Source of the DNA: an uncultured Clostridia bacterium
GTDB lineage: Bacteria; Bacillota; Clostridia; Christensenellales; UBA1242
Assembly (NCBI GenBank): GCA_934778215.1
Contig: CAKVOE010000001.1
Location: 434,001-498,000 of the forward strand
Length of the DNA: 64,000 nucleotides
Direction of reading: 5' to 3'
Under the pieces are notes generated by a model that worked only from the letters and a program-made list of their open reading frames with translations, was not told the DNA's origin and ran no database searches. Positions 15,310 through 23,475 of this stretch are shown piece after piece. The position numbers and the translations under genes were made by a program. How positions within the stretch are numbered: the stretch's first letter is position 1; each line of letters begins with the position of its first letter.

Positions 15310-16659
15310 ATGGAAAAAAACTCATCTGAAAATTTTGACCAAATGGTTGCTCAACTTTTAACTTCTAATAATATGAGTAATACCAGTATTAATAATGATT
15401 ACGATAATCAAAATGCTGAAAGGTCTTTGCTTCAGCCTAATTGGAGCGAGGAAACAAACCAGCCCCAATCTTCGCACCCAATAAATTATCACGACTATAA
15501 AGACAACTCAATTTTGAGTGGAGGCGATGTTTCGGTAGAACTTTTTAATAAATACAAAAAGCAACTAAAAAAGTTTGGAAAAATTAAAAATGTTGATTTT
15601 GACGGAATGGACGATGACCAAAAAGCCTTTTTGTTTATAAACTTTTTTAAATTTATTGCTGACGAATATTTTAAGCAATATGGTATAAAGATTGAAAGCG
15701 ATGAAGATTGTATGACTTTTGGGGCAATATTGCTTGCCACAAACAAGGAGTTTGCGAAAAAATTATACAACTATGTTCGCCAATATGTAGCCTATGTAAG
15801 CCAATTAAACCAACAAAAAAAGTTTGAGCAAAAAAAGTTAAAATCCCTAATGGAAGAGGCTTCAATTTTGATTAAATTTTTGCGTTCTAACCCAACCAAC
15901 GCAACTAAGCGTGTATTTTTGCTGGGTGGTGGCGGTAAAAACCAACAAAATGTAGTGGGCTTAGTACCTTTTAATTTTGACCCAAATGCAGATAAGCGAA
16001 TTAAAGCGTATGCCAATATCCAAAAGTTTTTGGGAACAAGAAACCGCCTAAACGGAAACAAGGCAAAGCAAGTTGACCCAATAATTTCATTTAAGAAAAC
16101 GGGGTACGCAACCATTCTTAACAAGTTTACGCCAGAAACCTTTTATGACCTTGGACCAGACGATGTAATTAATTTGTTAAATAATTTAACTACCGAATAT
16201 TGCAATCAATGCAACACCCCCGCCCCACTTGTAACCGCAGGAACATTTTTGCCATGTGCAGAAAAAGGCAAAGTAACCTATGGTGCCAATTTTGCAAATG
16301 CAAACACTATTGTTTTTAATGAAGATGTAATAAAAAAGGGCTTAAACAAATTTAGCGAAACAAAAGACCCAAGGTTCCCTATGCGACTTATGCAAACTGC
16401 TCTTCATGAAGCACACCACTCAGTGCAAGAAAGCCAACAAAAAGATGAATACAAAGATTCAAAAAATTCTACTGGAGCAGTTGACTACTTGGGTTACGCA
16501 AAAGACCCAAAAGAAAAAGACGCTCGCAAGGCATCTTTAAATATGCTCAAAAAAATGAATGAGTCTGGGCTTTTGAGCAAATCACTACAAAGCGTTTTGC
16601 CGTCTTTGCAAAATGAAGAAGATAATTTGCAAAAAAGAATTGAAGAACAAACTAAATAA
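15310..16659 (+). CDS. Hypothetical zincin-like protein with HEAHH motif
   Basis: A 449-residue soluble protein not assigned to a named family. TALHEAHHSVQESQQ near residue 375 is a canonical HExxH zinc site. It is followed by GAVDYLGYAKDPKEKDAR, where the Glu before DAR would suit a third ligand as in gluzincins. The N-terminal 60 residues are polar and low-complexity; a helical middle includes a lysine-rich stretch. There is no signal peptide, so it acts in the cytoplasm if it is a protease. AAAGGA precedes the ATG. A second HExxH protein lies nearby at 17065. Confidence 0.7.
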   Translation: MEKNSSENFDQMVAQLLTSNNMSNTSINNDYDNQNAERSLLQPNWSEETNQPQSSHPINYHDYKDNSILSGGDVSVELFNKYKKQLKKFGKIKNVDFDGMDDDQKAFLFINFFKFIADEYFKQYGIKIESDEDCMTFGAILLATNKEFAKKLYNYVRQYVAYVSQLNQQKKFEQKKLKSLMEEASILIKFLRSNPTNATKRVFLLGGGGKNQQNVVGLVPFNFDPNADKRIKAYANIQKFLGTRNRLNGNKAKQVDPIISFKKTGYATILNKFTPETFYDLGPDDVINLLNNLTTEYCNQCNTPAPLVTAGTFLPCAEKGKVTYGANFANANTIVFNEDVIKKGLNKFSETKDPRFPMRLMQTALHEAHHSVQESQQKDEYKDSKNSTGAVDYLGYAKDPKEKDARKASLNMLKKMNESGLLSKSLQSVLPSLQNEEDNLQKRIEEQTK

Positions 16660-16672
16660 TTTTAGAACAAGT

Positions 16673-16707
16673 AAAAATCCATAAGAAATAAATTCTTATG
16701 GATTTTT
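16673..16707. terminator. Bidirectional terminator between the HEAHH gene and the YdbC-like gene
   Basis: Perfect 15-bp stem AAAAATCCATAAGAA / TTCTTATGGATTTTT with a 5-nt loop. The stem ends provide A/T tracts on both strands. Confidence 0.9.
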
Positions 16708-16711
16708 ATAA

Positions 16712-16939
16712 TTAGTCATCTAAACTAAGACTGTTTAAAATATCTCTTAATGCTTTGGCTTCTGCCTTACTAAATGTAATGCCTTTGCTCATTCTGTCAT
16801 GAGATACCGTCCATGGTCTAAGGTCAAATACTGGTGCATGGTCGTTCCAACTAACCATATTTAATTCCTTAACATATCCGTTTACAGGTTCTGAAAGTGC
16901 ACCCAATTTTTCGGTAACTTCATACTTAATTTCTGCCAT
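16712..16939 (-). CDS. YdbC/PC4-like single-stranded nucleic-acid-binding protein
   Basis: A 75-residue member of the bacterial PC4-related YdbC family, known from Lactococcus lactis as an ssDNA-binding dimer. The pattern KELNMVSWNDHAPVFDLRPW, then HDRMSKGITFSKAEAKALRD, matches the beta-sheet plus C-terminal helix of that fold. AGGAGGAG lies just before the ATG. It is probably a nucleoid or transcription accessory factor. Convergent with the HEAHH gene and upstream (by position) of a second unknown HExxH gene in the same direction. Confidence 0.85.
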   Translation of the reverse strand: MAEIKYEVTEKLGALSEPVNGYVKELNMVSWNDHAPVFDLRPWTVSHDRMSKGITFSKAEAKALRDILNSLSLDD

Positions 16940-17064
16940 AAGTTCTCCTCCTGATACTATATTAAAGTAATTATAGTATACAATTATTTTTTATATATTG
17001 CAAGCACAATTTTGAAATAATTTAATTTTTTAAAAATATGTGAAATTCGCTCTTTTGTTGATTT

Positions 17065-18123
17065 TTAAACATTTTCGTTAGCATAAAATTCGGCATTTTT
17101 TTCGGCTTGTGCTTTTTGACGCTCTTCTTTTATACGCTGTTTTTTAATGTATGCACACTCTATTCGGTACAACTCTTTTTGGTAGTCGGACTTTATGTTT
17201 GCAATGCTTGTAATATCTATCGGCACCCTATCATTAATACTGTTTAGTTTTTTTAATATTTCTGTAAGGTCTACTTCTGTACGACTCTTATAAATTTTGC
17301 TAAGTTCATTGTAGTTGTGCTCGTATCTGCATTTAAACAAATTTTCTAATCCTACAACACCTGCTATATGTTTTGCAGTAAAATAGTTTAGTGCGTAGTC
17401 ATTAAATGGCTTATGCTTAATTGAGAATGTGTCTAAAACCAACCTTTGTTCTAACTCTGCGACACCCTCTTCTAGGTCTGCCATATTAATTTTTAGCAAT
17501 TGGTGTGGAAGACCATTTGACTCAAAACCTATATGTGCAATTTTGTATGGTTTGCCCGCTTTTATTGCCTTTATATCTTCTTCAAACTGTCTTTTGTCTT
17601 TAATATTATTAAGGTCACAAACTTTTGACACCGCTTTTAAATATTGATTAACATTTTTTATAACTTCATAATCAGAGTTCATACAATGAGAAATCTCGTG
17701 ACGCATAATGTATGAATATCTTTCGCTACTCATAGGATATGGCATATCAGATTTTATTGCACATCTAATTCTTTCAATTGGTTTTAGTTTGTCTTGCACA
17801 TATACATAGCCTTCGCCAAACTCTGTAACATGATAAACCGCTTGTGTAAGAAAACGATATTTAACTTTTTCCCATGTAGAACAAGGTAGTTCTGTGTTTA
17901 TATCTGCTGACAAGTTTTGAATTATTTTTTGCAATGCCTCATTTGGGCTTGGAATAGTTGAATAGTCGCCTACCTTTTTTGAAAGCATCGCTTCTCTGGT
18001 TGCAATAAAATCTAGTACCCAACCCATAGTAAAGTCGTTATAATTTGCATCGCTTAAACAGTTATTGGCGTAAGATACAAATTCTTGACCTAAAATATCT
18101 AATACTTTTTGATTTGTTAACAT
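17065..18123 (-). CDS. Hypothetical zincin-like protein with HEISH motif
   Basis: A 352-residue soluble protein of unknown family. IMRHEISHCMNSD near residue 150 is HExxH, and ADLEEGVAELEQRL about 75 residues later fits the ExxxE-type third-ligand helix of gluzincins. The C-terminus is a charged helix rich in Lys, Glu and Gln. GGGGG lies before the ATG. No signal peptide is seen. It is not obviously alignable to the HEAHH protein at 15310 beyond the zinc site. Protease activity is inferred from the motif only. Confidence 0.7.
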   Translation of the reverse strand: MLTNQKVLDILGQEFVSYANNCLSDANYNDFTMGWVLDFIATREAMLSKKVGDYSTIPSPNEALQKIIQNLSADINTELPCSTWEKVKYRFLTQAVYHVTEFGEGYVYVQDKLKPIERIRCAIKSDMPYPMSSERYSYIMRHEISHCMNSDYEVIKNVNQYLKAVSKVCDLNNIKDKRQFEEDIKAIKAGKPYKIAHIGFESNGLPHQLLKINMADLEEGVAELEQRLVLDTFSIKHKPFNDYALNYFTAKHIAGVVGLENLFKCRYEHNYNELSKIYKSRTEVDLTEILKKLNSINDRVPIDITSIANIKSDYQKELYRIECAYIKKQRIKEERQKAQAEKNAEFYANENV

Positions 18124-18210
18124 ATTTTCCCCCGAAACTTGAATTGCATTAATTATAATATAGTTTATTTATATTTTCAATAGATATTTCACAATTTTTT
18201 GATTGAAAAT

Positions 18211-18240
18211 AAAAAATAACCCAACTTTTGTTAGGTTATT
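18211..18240 (-). terminator. Terminator of the six-tRNA cluster
   Basis: 11-bp stem with one mismatch (AATAACCCAAC / GTTAGGTTATT, 18215-18225 and 18230-18240), followed on the minus strand by six T. Confidence 0.85.
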
Positions 18241-18241
18241 T

Positions 18242-18327
18242 TGGTGGGCAGGGGTGGATTCGAACCACCGAAGACGTGAATCGACGGATTTACAGTCCGT
18301 TGCATTTGGCCGCTCTGCAACCTACCC
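18242..18327 (-). tRNA. tRNA-Tyr(GUA)
   Basis: Type II tRNA with long variable arm; acceptor GGGTAGG / CCTGCCC; anticodon loop CTGTAAA gives GUA; CCA encoded. Last of the cluster. Confidence 0.95.
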
Positions 18328-18335
18328 GTAATTTA

Positions 18336-18410
18336 TGGAGCTGGTGGTCGGAATCGAACCAACAACCGGCTGATTACAAATCAGCTGCTCTACCATTGAG
18401 CCACACCAGC
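18336..18410 (-). tRNA. tRNA-Thr(UGU)
   Basis: Acceptor GCTGGTG / CACCAGC; anticodon loop TTTGTAA gives UGU; CCA encoded. Confidence 0.95.
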
Positions 18411-18414
18411 AAAG

Positions 18415-18490
18415 TGGTGCCTTAGGGCGGAATCGAACCACCGACACGGGGATTTTCAGTCCCCTGCTCTACCGACTGAGCTACCAAGGC
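18415..18490 (-). tRNA. tRNA-Phe(GAA)
   Basis: Acceptor GCCTTGG / CTAAGGC; anticodon loop CTGAAAA gives GAA; CCA encoded. Confidence 0.95.
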
Positions 18491-18534
18491 GAAATTCAAT
18501 GCCAAGTTATTTGAAATAGTACTTTAATTTGTAA

Positions 18535-18611
18535 TGGCGACTCCGAACGGGCTCGAACCGTCGACCTATAGCGTGACAGGCTATCGCTCTAACCAACTGA
18601 GCTACGGAGCC
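18535..18611 (-). tRNA. tRNA-Asp(GUC)
   Basis: Acceptor GGCTCCG / CGGAGTC; anticodon loop CTGTCAC gives GUC; discriminator G73; CCA encoded. Confidence 0.95.
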
Positions 18612-18619
18612 AAAATAAA

Positions 18620-18696
18620 TGGTGGACCTTCACGGACTTGAACCGCGGACAAACCGGTTATGAGCCGGTTGCTCTAACCAACTGAGCTAAAGGTCC
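18620..18696 (-). tRNA. tRNA with CAU anticodon (elongator Met or Ile2)
   Basis: Acceptor GGACCTT / AAGGTCC fully paired; anticodon loop CTCATAA gives CAU; CCA encoded. It lacks the initiator features (unpaired position 1, three G-C pairs next to the anticodon loop). The GGACC acceptor resembles tRNA-Ile2, whose C34 is changed to lysidine, but elongator Met is not excluded. Confidence 0.9.
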
Positions 18697-18721
18697 AAAT
18701 CCTAAAATAGGATAAAATTAA

Positions 18722-18798
18722 TGGTCGGGGTGGAGAGACTCGAACTCCCGACCCCATGGACCCAAACCACGTGCGCTACCAAACTGCGCTACACCCCG
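18722..18798 (-). tRNA. tRNA-Pro(UGG)
   Basis: Acceptor CGGGGTG / CACCCCG with the C1-G72 pair typical of proline tRNA; anticodon loop TTTGGGT gives UGG; CCA encoded. First of the cluster. Confidence 0.95.
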
Positions 18799-18879
18799 AC
18801 AAATTTAATTAAAGTGCTAACCAAGTAACTTGGCATTAGTTGTTGCTGTAACGGATAAAACCGTTCAACAACATAACTA

Positions 18880-18908
18880 AGTTTACTACATATTTAGGAT
18901 ATTGTCAA
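18880..18908 (-). promoter_or_regulatory. Promoter of the six-tRNA cluster
   Basis: Minus strand TTGACA (18908-18903), 17-bp spacer, TAAACT (18885-18880). Same -10 sequence as the other tRNA cluster. Confidence 0.75.
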
Positions 18909-18960
18909 CTATTTTTTTAAATTTTCCTAAATAGTTTATTTATTTTGATTGCTATTATTA

Positions 18961-20541
18961 CTAATTAATGCCAAGATAATCATTGTAAGTTGTATGACGG
19001 TCAAACTCTTTTGTATCATTAATTACTATGATTCGGTTTGCAACCGTTTGCATTAACTCATGGTCGTGTGAAGTAAACAAAATTGGACCTTTAAAGTTAA
19101 TCATACCCTTATTTAAACTAGTAATACTTTCTAGATCTAAGTGGTTGGTTGGCTCATCAAAAATTAGCACATTGCTACCCTTTAACATCGCCCTACTCAT
19201 CATACATCTTACCCTTTCGCCACCACTTATTACGCACGCTTTCTTTTGGCTTTCTTCGCCGGTAAAAAGCATTCTACCAAGCCACCCTCTAAGGAAGGTT
19301 TCGTCCCTTTGGTCTTTTTCTTGAGCAAACTGACCAAGCCACTGAACCAAATTTAAGTCACAGCCAGCAAAATATTTTTCATTGTTTTCGGGCAAATATC
19401 CAACAGTTATTGTGCTTCCCCATTTAAAACTTCCGCTGTCTGGTTGTTCTTCGCCAGCCAAAATTTTGAATAGCATTGTAGTTGTTGTGCTTTTGTCACT
19501 TAAAAAACCTACTTTGTCATCTTTGTTTAAAACAAAACTTACATTTTCAAAATAGCCTTTTTTAGTTAAGTTTTCTACTGACAAAATATCATTTCCAACT
19601 TCTCTATCTGGTCTAAAATCTATATAAGGATATTTTCTTGAACTTACTTTAATATCTACAAATTCAAGTTTTTCTAATTCCTTTTTTCTGCTTGTAGCCT
19701 GCCTAGACTTACTAGCATTTGCACTAAATCTTGCAATAAACTCCTGCAATTCTTTAGCCCGTTGCTCCGCCTTTTTGTTTTGTTCTTTTGCTTGTCTTTG
19801 TAACAACTGGCTGGTTTCGTACCACATATCATAGTTTCCAGAAAACAAATTTAACTTGCCGTAGTCAAGGTCGCAAATATGCGTACAAATTCTATTTAAA
19901 AAATATCTGTTGTGGCTTACCACAATTATAATGTTTTCAAAGTCTATCAAATATTCTTCTAGCCAGTTTACCGTTTTTGCATCTAGGTTGTTGGTAGGTT
20001 CGTCCAAAATTAAAATATCAGGATTCATAAACAACGCCTTTGCAAGCAATATTTTAACCTTTTGCTTTGGCTCTATTTCTGCCATTAACTTGTTAAAATC
20101 TTCTTCTTTTATGCCTAAATTTGTAAGCAATGTTTCTGCCTCGCCCTCCGCTTCCCAGCCACCAAGTTCGGCAAACTCTGTTTCTAACTCGCCCGCTCTA
20201 ATTCCGTCAGCATCGGTAAAGTCTGCCTTTGCATAAATTGCGTCTTTTTCGTTCATGATGTCAACCAGTCTTTTGTGTCCCAAAAGAACCGTTTGCAAAG
20301 CAGTTTTATCATTGTATGCGTTTTGGTTCTGTTCTAACACCGACATTCTTTCATTTTTTGAGATAGAAATATCTCCACTGCTAGGAGAAAGTTCACCTGT
20401 TAGCAATTTTAAAAATGTAGATTTTCCTGCCCCGTTTGCCCCTATTATTCCATAGCAATTGCCCTTGGTGAATTTTATATTTACATCTTCAAACAAAACT
20501 CTTGCACCAAATTGCAATCTTACATTAGTACATTGAATCAT
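18961..20541 (-). CDS. ABC-F family ATPase, YkpA/YbiT-like, with one intact ATP site
   Basis: A 526-residue soluble protein with two ABC domains and no membrane part; ABC-F proteins act on ribosomes. Domain 1 has an intact Walker A (GANGAGKST, 34-42), Walker B (ILILDE) and H-loop, but its signature is EIEPKQKVK (155-163) instead of LSGGQ. Domain 2 has an intact signature (ISGGE, 438-442), Walker B and H-loop, but its Walker A is SDKSTTTT (348-355), lacking the GxxGK core. The inter-domain linker near 245-295 is Lys/Gln-rich. AGGAG precedes the ATG. The pairing of losses leaves one competent composite site. Confidence 0.9.
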   Translation of the reverse strand: MIQCTNVRLQFGARVLFEDVNIKFTKGNCYGIIGANGAGKSTFLKLLTGELSPSSGDISISKNERMSVLEQNQNAYNDKTALQTVLLGHKRLVDIMNEKDAIYAKADFTDADGIRAGELETEFAELGGWEAEGEAETLLTNLGIKEEDFNKLMAEIEPKQKVKILLAKALFMNPDILILDEPTNNLDAKTVNWLEEYLIDFENIIIVVSHNRYFLNRICTHICDLDYGKLNLFSGNYDMWYETSQLLQRQAKEQNKKAEQRAKELQEFIARFSANASKSRQATSRKKELEKLEFVDIKVSSRKYPYIDFRPDREVGNDILSVENLTKKGYFENVSFVLNKDDKVGFLSDKSTTTTMLFKILAGEEQPDSGSFKWGSTITVGYLPENNEKYFAGCDLNLVQWLGQFAQEKDQRDETFLRGWLGRMLFTGEESQKKACVISGGERVRCMMSRAMLKGSNVLIFDEPTNHLDLESITSLNKGMINFKGPILFTSHDHELMQTVANRIIVINDTKEFDRHTTYNDYLGIN

Positions 20542-20708
20542 ATATTTCTCCTATTTGGTTAATTATCTTAATTATGATACTATTAATAGATGGTTTTGTC
20601 AACCAATTACCCCTGATTTTAAGCCGTAAAAAATTAAATAGTTGTTACTGTGAATAAAGCCCAATCTTTTGTAAATAATTCAAACATAGAAAAATTTGGG
20701 AGAAAAAT

Positions 20709-21236
20709 ATGATTGTAAATGAAAAGAGCGAAATAGAAAGCGACTACAAGGGCGAAATTTATTGGCTGTATGTTTTTGTTTTTATAATTGGTAGTATGTT
20801 GTATGCAGGTATTTGTTATTTACTGTGTGGCAACAATTTTTATACTTTTAGGTTAGACGGGGAGCCGTCATTTGCACTAGAATTTAGCGCATTAAAATGG
20901 TGCACTATGTTTGGTTTGGAACTTTTGGGACTTGCAACCTATTTTATGTGGCTTGCAAAATATACCGACAACCGACCACAAAAGGAGATATTAGAAAATT
21001 TCATTCCACTTATTATTCACTTGGTTTTATTTATGATGTTTCCACTATTTACCTTTGCACTTAGTTTGCCAGTTGTTGGGTGTGCTTTTTTGGGGGCATC
21101 TATAATAGTTTTAATTTATTTGGTTTATAGATATTTTAATTCGAGTATAATTGCAGGCATTCTTTCTGTATGCTGGACCATTTGGCTTATGTATGTGCTT
21201 TCACAAAATTTTGCATATTGTTTGCTAGAATTTTAA
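20709..21236 (+). CDS. Five-helix membrane protein, possibly TspO/MBR-like
   Basis: A 175-residue integral membrane protein with about five hydrophobic segments. The last part (VYRYFNSSIIAGILSVCWTIWLMYVLSQNFAY) resembles the end of TspO/CrtK proteins, where a Tyr-Arg helix start is followed by a final helix with WxxY and an Asn. The classical Trp-rich core is not clear. The assignment is tentative and it may be an unrelated five-helix family. GGGAG lies before the ATG. Monocistronic with its own terminator. Confidence 0.5.
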   Translation: MIVNEKSEIESDYKGEIYWLYVFVFIIGSMLYAGICYLLCGNNFYTFRLDGEPSFALEFSALKWCTMFGLELLGLATYFMWLAKYTDNRPQKEILENFIPLIIHLVLFMMFPLFTFALSLPVVGCAFLGASIIVLIYLVYRYFNSSIIAGILSVCWTIWLMYVLSQNFAYCLLEF

Positions 21237-21270
21237 AGTGAGTAAAACTAAAAATTTTTATTATAATTAA

Positions 21271-21337
21271 AAAGAACATTGCTAAATTTTAAAAATTCCA
21301 ACCTTATGGTTTTTCTTAAATTAGCACTGTTCTTTTT
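21271..21337. terminator. Terminator after the five-helix membrane protein gene
   Basis: Long stem AAAGAACA.TGCTAAATTT / AAATTAGCA.TGTTCTTT with small bulges and a large loop, ending in seven T on the plus strand. It also lies at the end of the minus-strand gene at 21354. Confidence 0.7.
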
Positions 21338-21353
21338 TTGTGAAAATATTTAA

Positions 21354-21716
21354 CTATCTAGAAAGTTCTTTAATTATTTCATTTGCTTCGCTTTTGGTAG
21401 ATGCAAAACTTAATGTTTCTTTTGTTTTTTTATCTATTACAAAAAAGCCGTCTTTTTGTGCGCTCTCTACTATTTTATATTTGCAGTCGCCATGCTCTTT
21501 GGGTTGGGCATCTAGTGGCTGAACTCGGGCTTTATCATAATCGGTCTTTTTAATTTTTTCTCGTAGGTCGTTTTGTATGCGGTCTTCTAGTTCGTTGTTA
21601 CGCATAACACTCTTTACAAACATAATAATAAAAGCAATGTTTCCCAAAAGTAGCACAGCCATTATTACATATAGCACCCATGGGTCTATTTCTACCAACG
21701 CTAAAAATTTAATCAT
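21354..21716 (-). CDS. Small membrane-anchored hypothetical protein
   Basis: A 120-residue protein with one N-terminal membrane helix (about residues 13-36), a charged linker, and a small C-terminal domain from about residue 75 (YKIVESAQKDGFFVIDKKTK, then STKSEANEIIKEL). That domain looks like a beta-beta-alpha module of the DUF2188/DUF1508 style, but this is only a resemblance. GAGGGTAGG lies before the ATG. It follows plsC by 14 bp and is probably co-transcribed. Confidence 0.65.
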   Translation of the reverse strand: MIKFLALVEIDPWVLYVIMAVLLLGNIAFIIMFVKSVMRNNELEDRIQNDLREKIKKTDYDKARVQPLDAQPKEHGDCKYKIVESAQKDGFFVIDKKTKETLSFASTKSEANEIIKELSR

Positions 21717-21730
21717 AACCTACCCTCTAT

Positions 21731-22378
21731 TTATCTTTCTCTTAAATTTTGAAACTTTTCATTTAATATATTTAGTTCTTCTATCTGACCTGCTTTGCCG
21801 GGATTTGTAATTTTGTATCCGTCATCAATTATTATCTCATTTTTTCTAAATGGTTTAATACGATGTTTTATAATCATTGGAACAATGTTACATTTTGCTC
21901 GGTCTGCAAAAAATACGACTCCCGATTTAATATCTTGCAAATTTTCTGACTGTGTTTTGTTTCTGGTGCCTTCTGGAAAAATTATTATGTTTTTGCCCTT
22001 TTTTAATTCGGCTAAAACCTCTTTCATGGCTTTTAGGTCTAAGCCATTTCTATCTATAAAAATTGCACCAAGCCCCCCGACAAATGTTCTTGAAAAACAA
22101 TTATTGCCAAGTTCTTTTTTTGCCAAAAACTTTCGTAGCCAAACCCGTTTAAAAAAGAAAACTTGTAGCACCCACACATCTAAATTTGAATAATGATTGC
22201 ACGCAAGCAATTGACCTTCTTTTTGGTTCTTTAAATTTTTTTTGCCCAAAACCTTAATAGGGAAAATAAGTTTAAATGGGATATATAAAATCCAACAAAA
22301 GATTATTAATAATATTGAAAGTATAAAGCGGTTTACAAGCCCTATCGCCCCGCCTACCTTTTTAAAAAACTTTTTCAT
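21731..22378 (-). CDS. plsC: 1-acyl-sn-glycerol-3-phosphate acyltransferase
   Basis: A 215-residue membrane-bound acyltransferase that makes phosphatidic acid from lysophosphatidic acid. An N-terminal membrane helix (residues 16-40) is followed by the catalytic NHYSNLD (Hx4D), then IFIDRNG, and the substrate-binding FPEGTRNK. The ATG has no ribosome binding site and lies six bases after a consensus -10 box, so a leaderless mRNA is predicted. It is divergent from the rluB-like gene and leads a two-gene unit. Confidence 0.9.
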   Translation of the reverse strand: MKKFFKKVGGAIGLVNRFILSILLIIFCWILYIPFKLIFPIKVLGKKNLKNQKEGQLLACNHYSNLDVWVLQVFFFKRVWLRKFLAKKELGNNCFSRTFVGGLGAIFIDRNGLDLKAMKEVLAELKKGKNIIIFPEGTRNKTQSENLQDIKSGVVFFADRAKCNIVPMIIKHRIKPFRKNEIIIDDGYKITNPGKAGQIEELNILNEKFQNLRER

Positions 22379-22384
22379 ACATAA

Positions 22385-22414
22385 ATTATATCACTATACA
22401 AACAATTTTTGCAA
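22385..22414 (-). promoter_or_regulatory. plsC promoter, predicted leaderless
   Basis: Minus strand TTGCAA (22414-22409), 18-bp spacer, TATAAT (22390-22385), then six bases (TTATGT) to the ATG. Confidence 0.7.
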
Positions 22415-22453
22415 GAAATTATTATCTTGCAGATTAAAAAAAGCATAAAATAG

Positions 22454-22482
22454 TTGAAAAACCTAAACAAATAGTGTAAAAT
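22454..22482 (+). promoter_or_regulatory. Promoter of the RluB-type gene
   Basis: TTGAAA (22454-22459), 17-bp spacer, TAAAAT (22477-22482), 25 bp before the ATG. Confidence 0.65.
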
Positions 22483-22507
22483 TACTTGCAGTTAGGAGAA
22501 TCAAATT

Positions 22508-23212
22508 ATGATGAGATTAAATAAATTTTTATCTACCTGTGGTGTTGCCAGCAGAAGAAATGCCGAAGAATTAATTTTAAATGGGCAAGTTTCTGTTAAT
22601 GGTGCAGTTGTTACAAACCTTGCTACAACGATAGACGAAAACAATGATAGCGTATTTGTAAAAGGCAAACATATAGAATACACAAGCAATTTTATATATT
22701 TAATGCTTTATAAACCAAAGGGTTGCATAACTTCCCTTTCTGATGACAAGGGACGAAAAACTGTTATGGATTTTATACCCGAAAAATACCGCAGTCTTGT
22801 AAAGCCGGTTGGCAGACTAGACTATGACAGTGAAGGCTTGCTACTTTTTACCAATGATGGCGATTTTGCAAACAAGATAACTTCCCCAAAAAGCAAAATA
22901 AAGAAACATTATATAGTAAAAATAGAAGGCGAAATTACCAATAAAGAAATTGTATTGTTATGCAAGGGTGTAAAATTGGACGATGGAACAATAACCGCCC
23001 CAGCAAGCATTAAGCCAATAGAACAAACAGACAAAATTACCAAACTAGAAGTAATTATTAGCGAAGGGAAAAACCGTGAAATTAGAAGAATGTTTGAAAG
23101 CGTTGGCAAAAATGTAGTCTTTTTGAAACGCACCCAAATAGGGGCATTGCGTTTGGGTGGACTATCTCGTGGCACAACCAAACCTTTTGACCCAAAGTAC
23201 GCACTTATGTAA
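22508..23212 (+). CDS. RluB/RsuA-family rRNA pseudouridine synthase
   Basis: A 234-residue pseudouridine synthase. An N-terminal S4 RNA-binding domain (MRLNKFLSTCGVASRRNAEELI, from the second Met) is followed by the catalytic domain with GRLDYDSEGLLLFTNDG, where the Asp is the nucleophile. IISEGKNREIRRMFESVG and LKRTQIG complete the family pattern. Closest in layout to RluB, which modifies 23S rRNA. Two consecutive ATGs follow AGGAG; the second gives the usual N-terminus. Confidence 0.9.
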   Translation: MMRLNKFLSTCGVASRRNAEELILNGQVSVNGAVVTNLATTIDENNDSVFVKGKHIEYTSNFIYLMLYKPKGCITSLSDDKGRKTVMDFIPEKYRSLVKPVGRLDYDSEGLLLFTNDGDFANKITSPKSKIKKHYIVKIEGEITNKEIVLLCKGVKLDDGTITAPASIKPIEQTDKITKLEVIISEGKNREIRRMFESVGKNVVFLKRTQIGALRLGGLSRGTTKPFDPKYALM

Positions 23213-23225
23213 CTATTTAAAAATT

Positions 23226-23256
23226 AGCCAACACCTAAAATGGTGTTGGCTTTTTG
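23226..23256 (+). terminator. Terminator of the RluB-type gene
   Basis: 10-bp stem AGCCAACACC / GGTGTTGGCT with a 6-nt loop and five T. Confidence 0.9.
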
Positions 23257-23340
23257 ATTACATACCTTTACCTATTAGCAAGGTTATTAAAAAATAAAAC
23301 TACTAAAAAACAAATATTAAAAATGGTAGTTTTTTGTTTT

Positions 23341-23449
23341 TGTATTTTTAAAAAATTTTTTAATTTCTTTCCTTGCGTTTTTAAAAAATTATTCTTTGAA
23401 CTTTTAATTTTTGCGTTTTTAGAAAATTTTATTTTAAACTTTCAATTTT
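23341..23449. repeat. AT-rich imperfect 38-bp tandem repeat
   Basis: Two full 38-bp units (23374-23411 and 23412-23449), both beginning TGCGTTTTTA, are preceded by a shorter related unit beginning TGTATTTTTA (23341-23373) and followed by another TGTATTT. The plus-strand frame across it is nearly all Phe, Leu, Lys and Ile and is not taken as a gene. Confidence 0.6.
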
Positions 23450-23475
23450 TGTATTTGTTTATTATAATTAAATAA

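Noticed and set aside
18228..18425. 65-codon plus-strand frame
   Set aside because: Runs antisense across tRNA-Tyr and tRNA-Thr; this is a classic false gene over tRNAs.
23254..23475. 73-codon plus-strand frame
   Set aside because: Composed almost only of Phe, Leu, Lys and Ile, overlaps the rluB terminator and the 38-bp repeat, and has no ribosome binding site.
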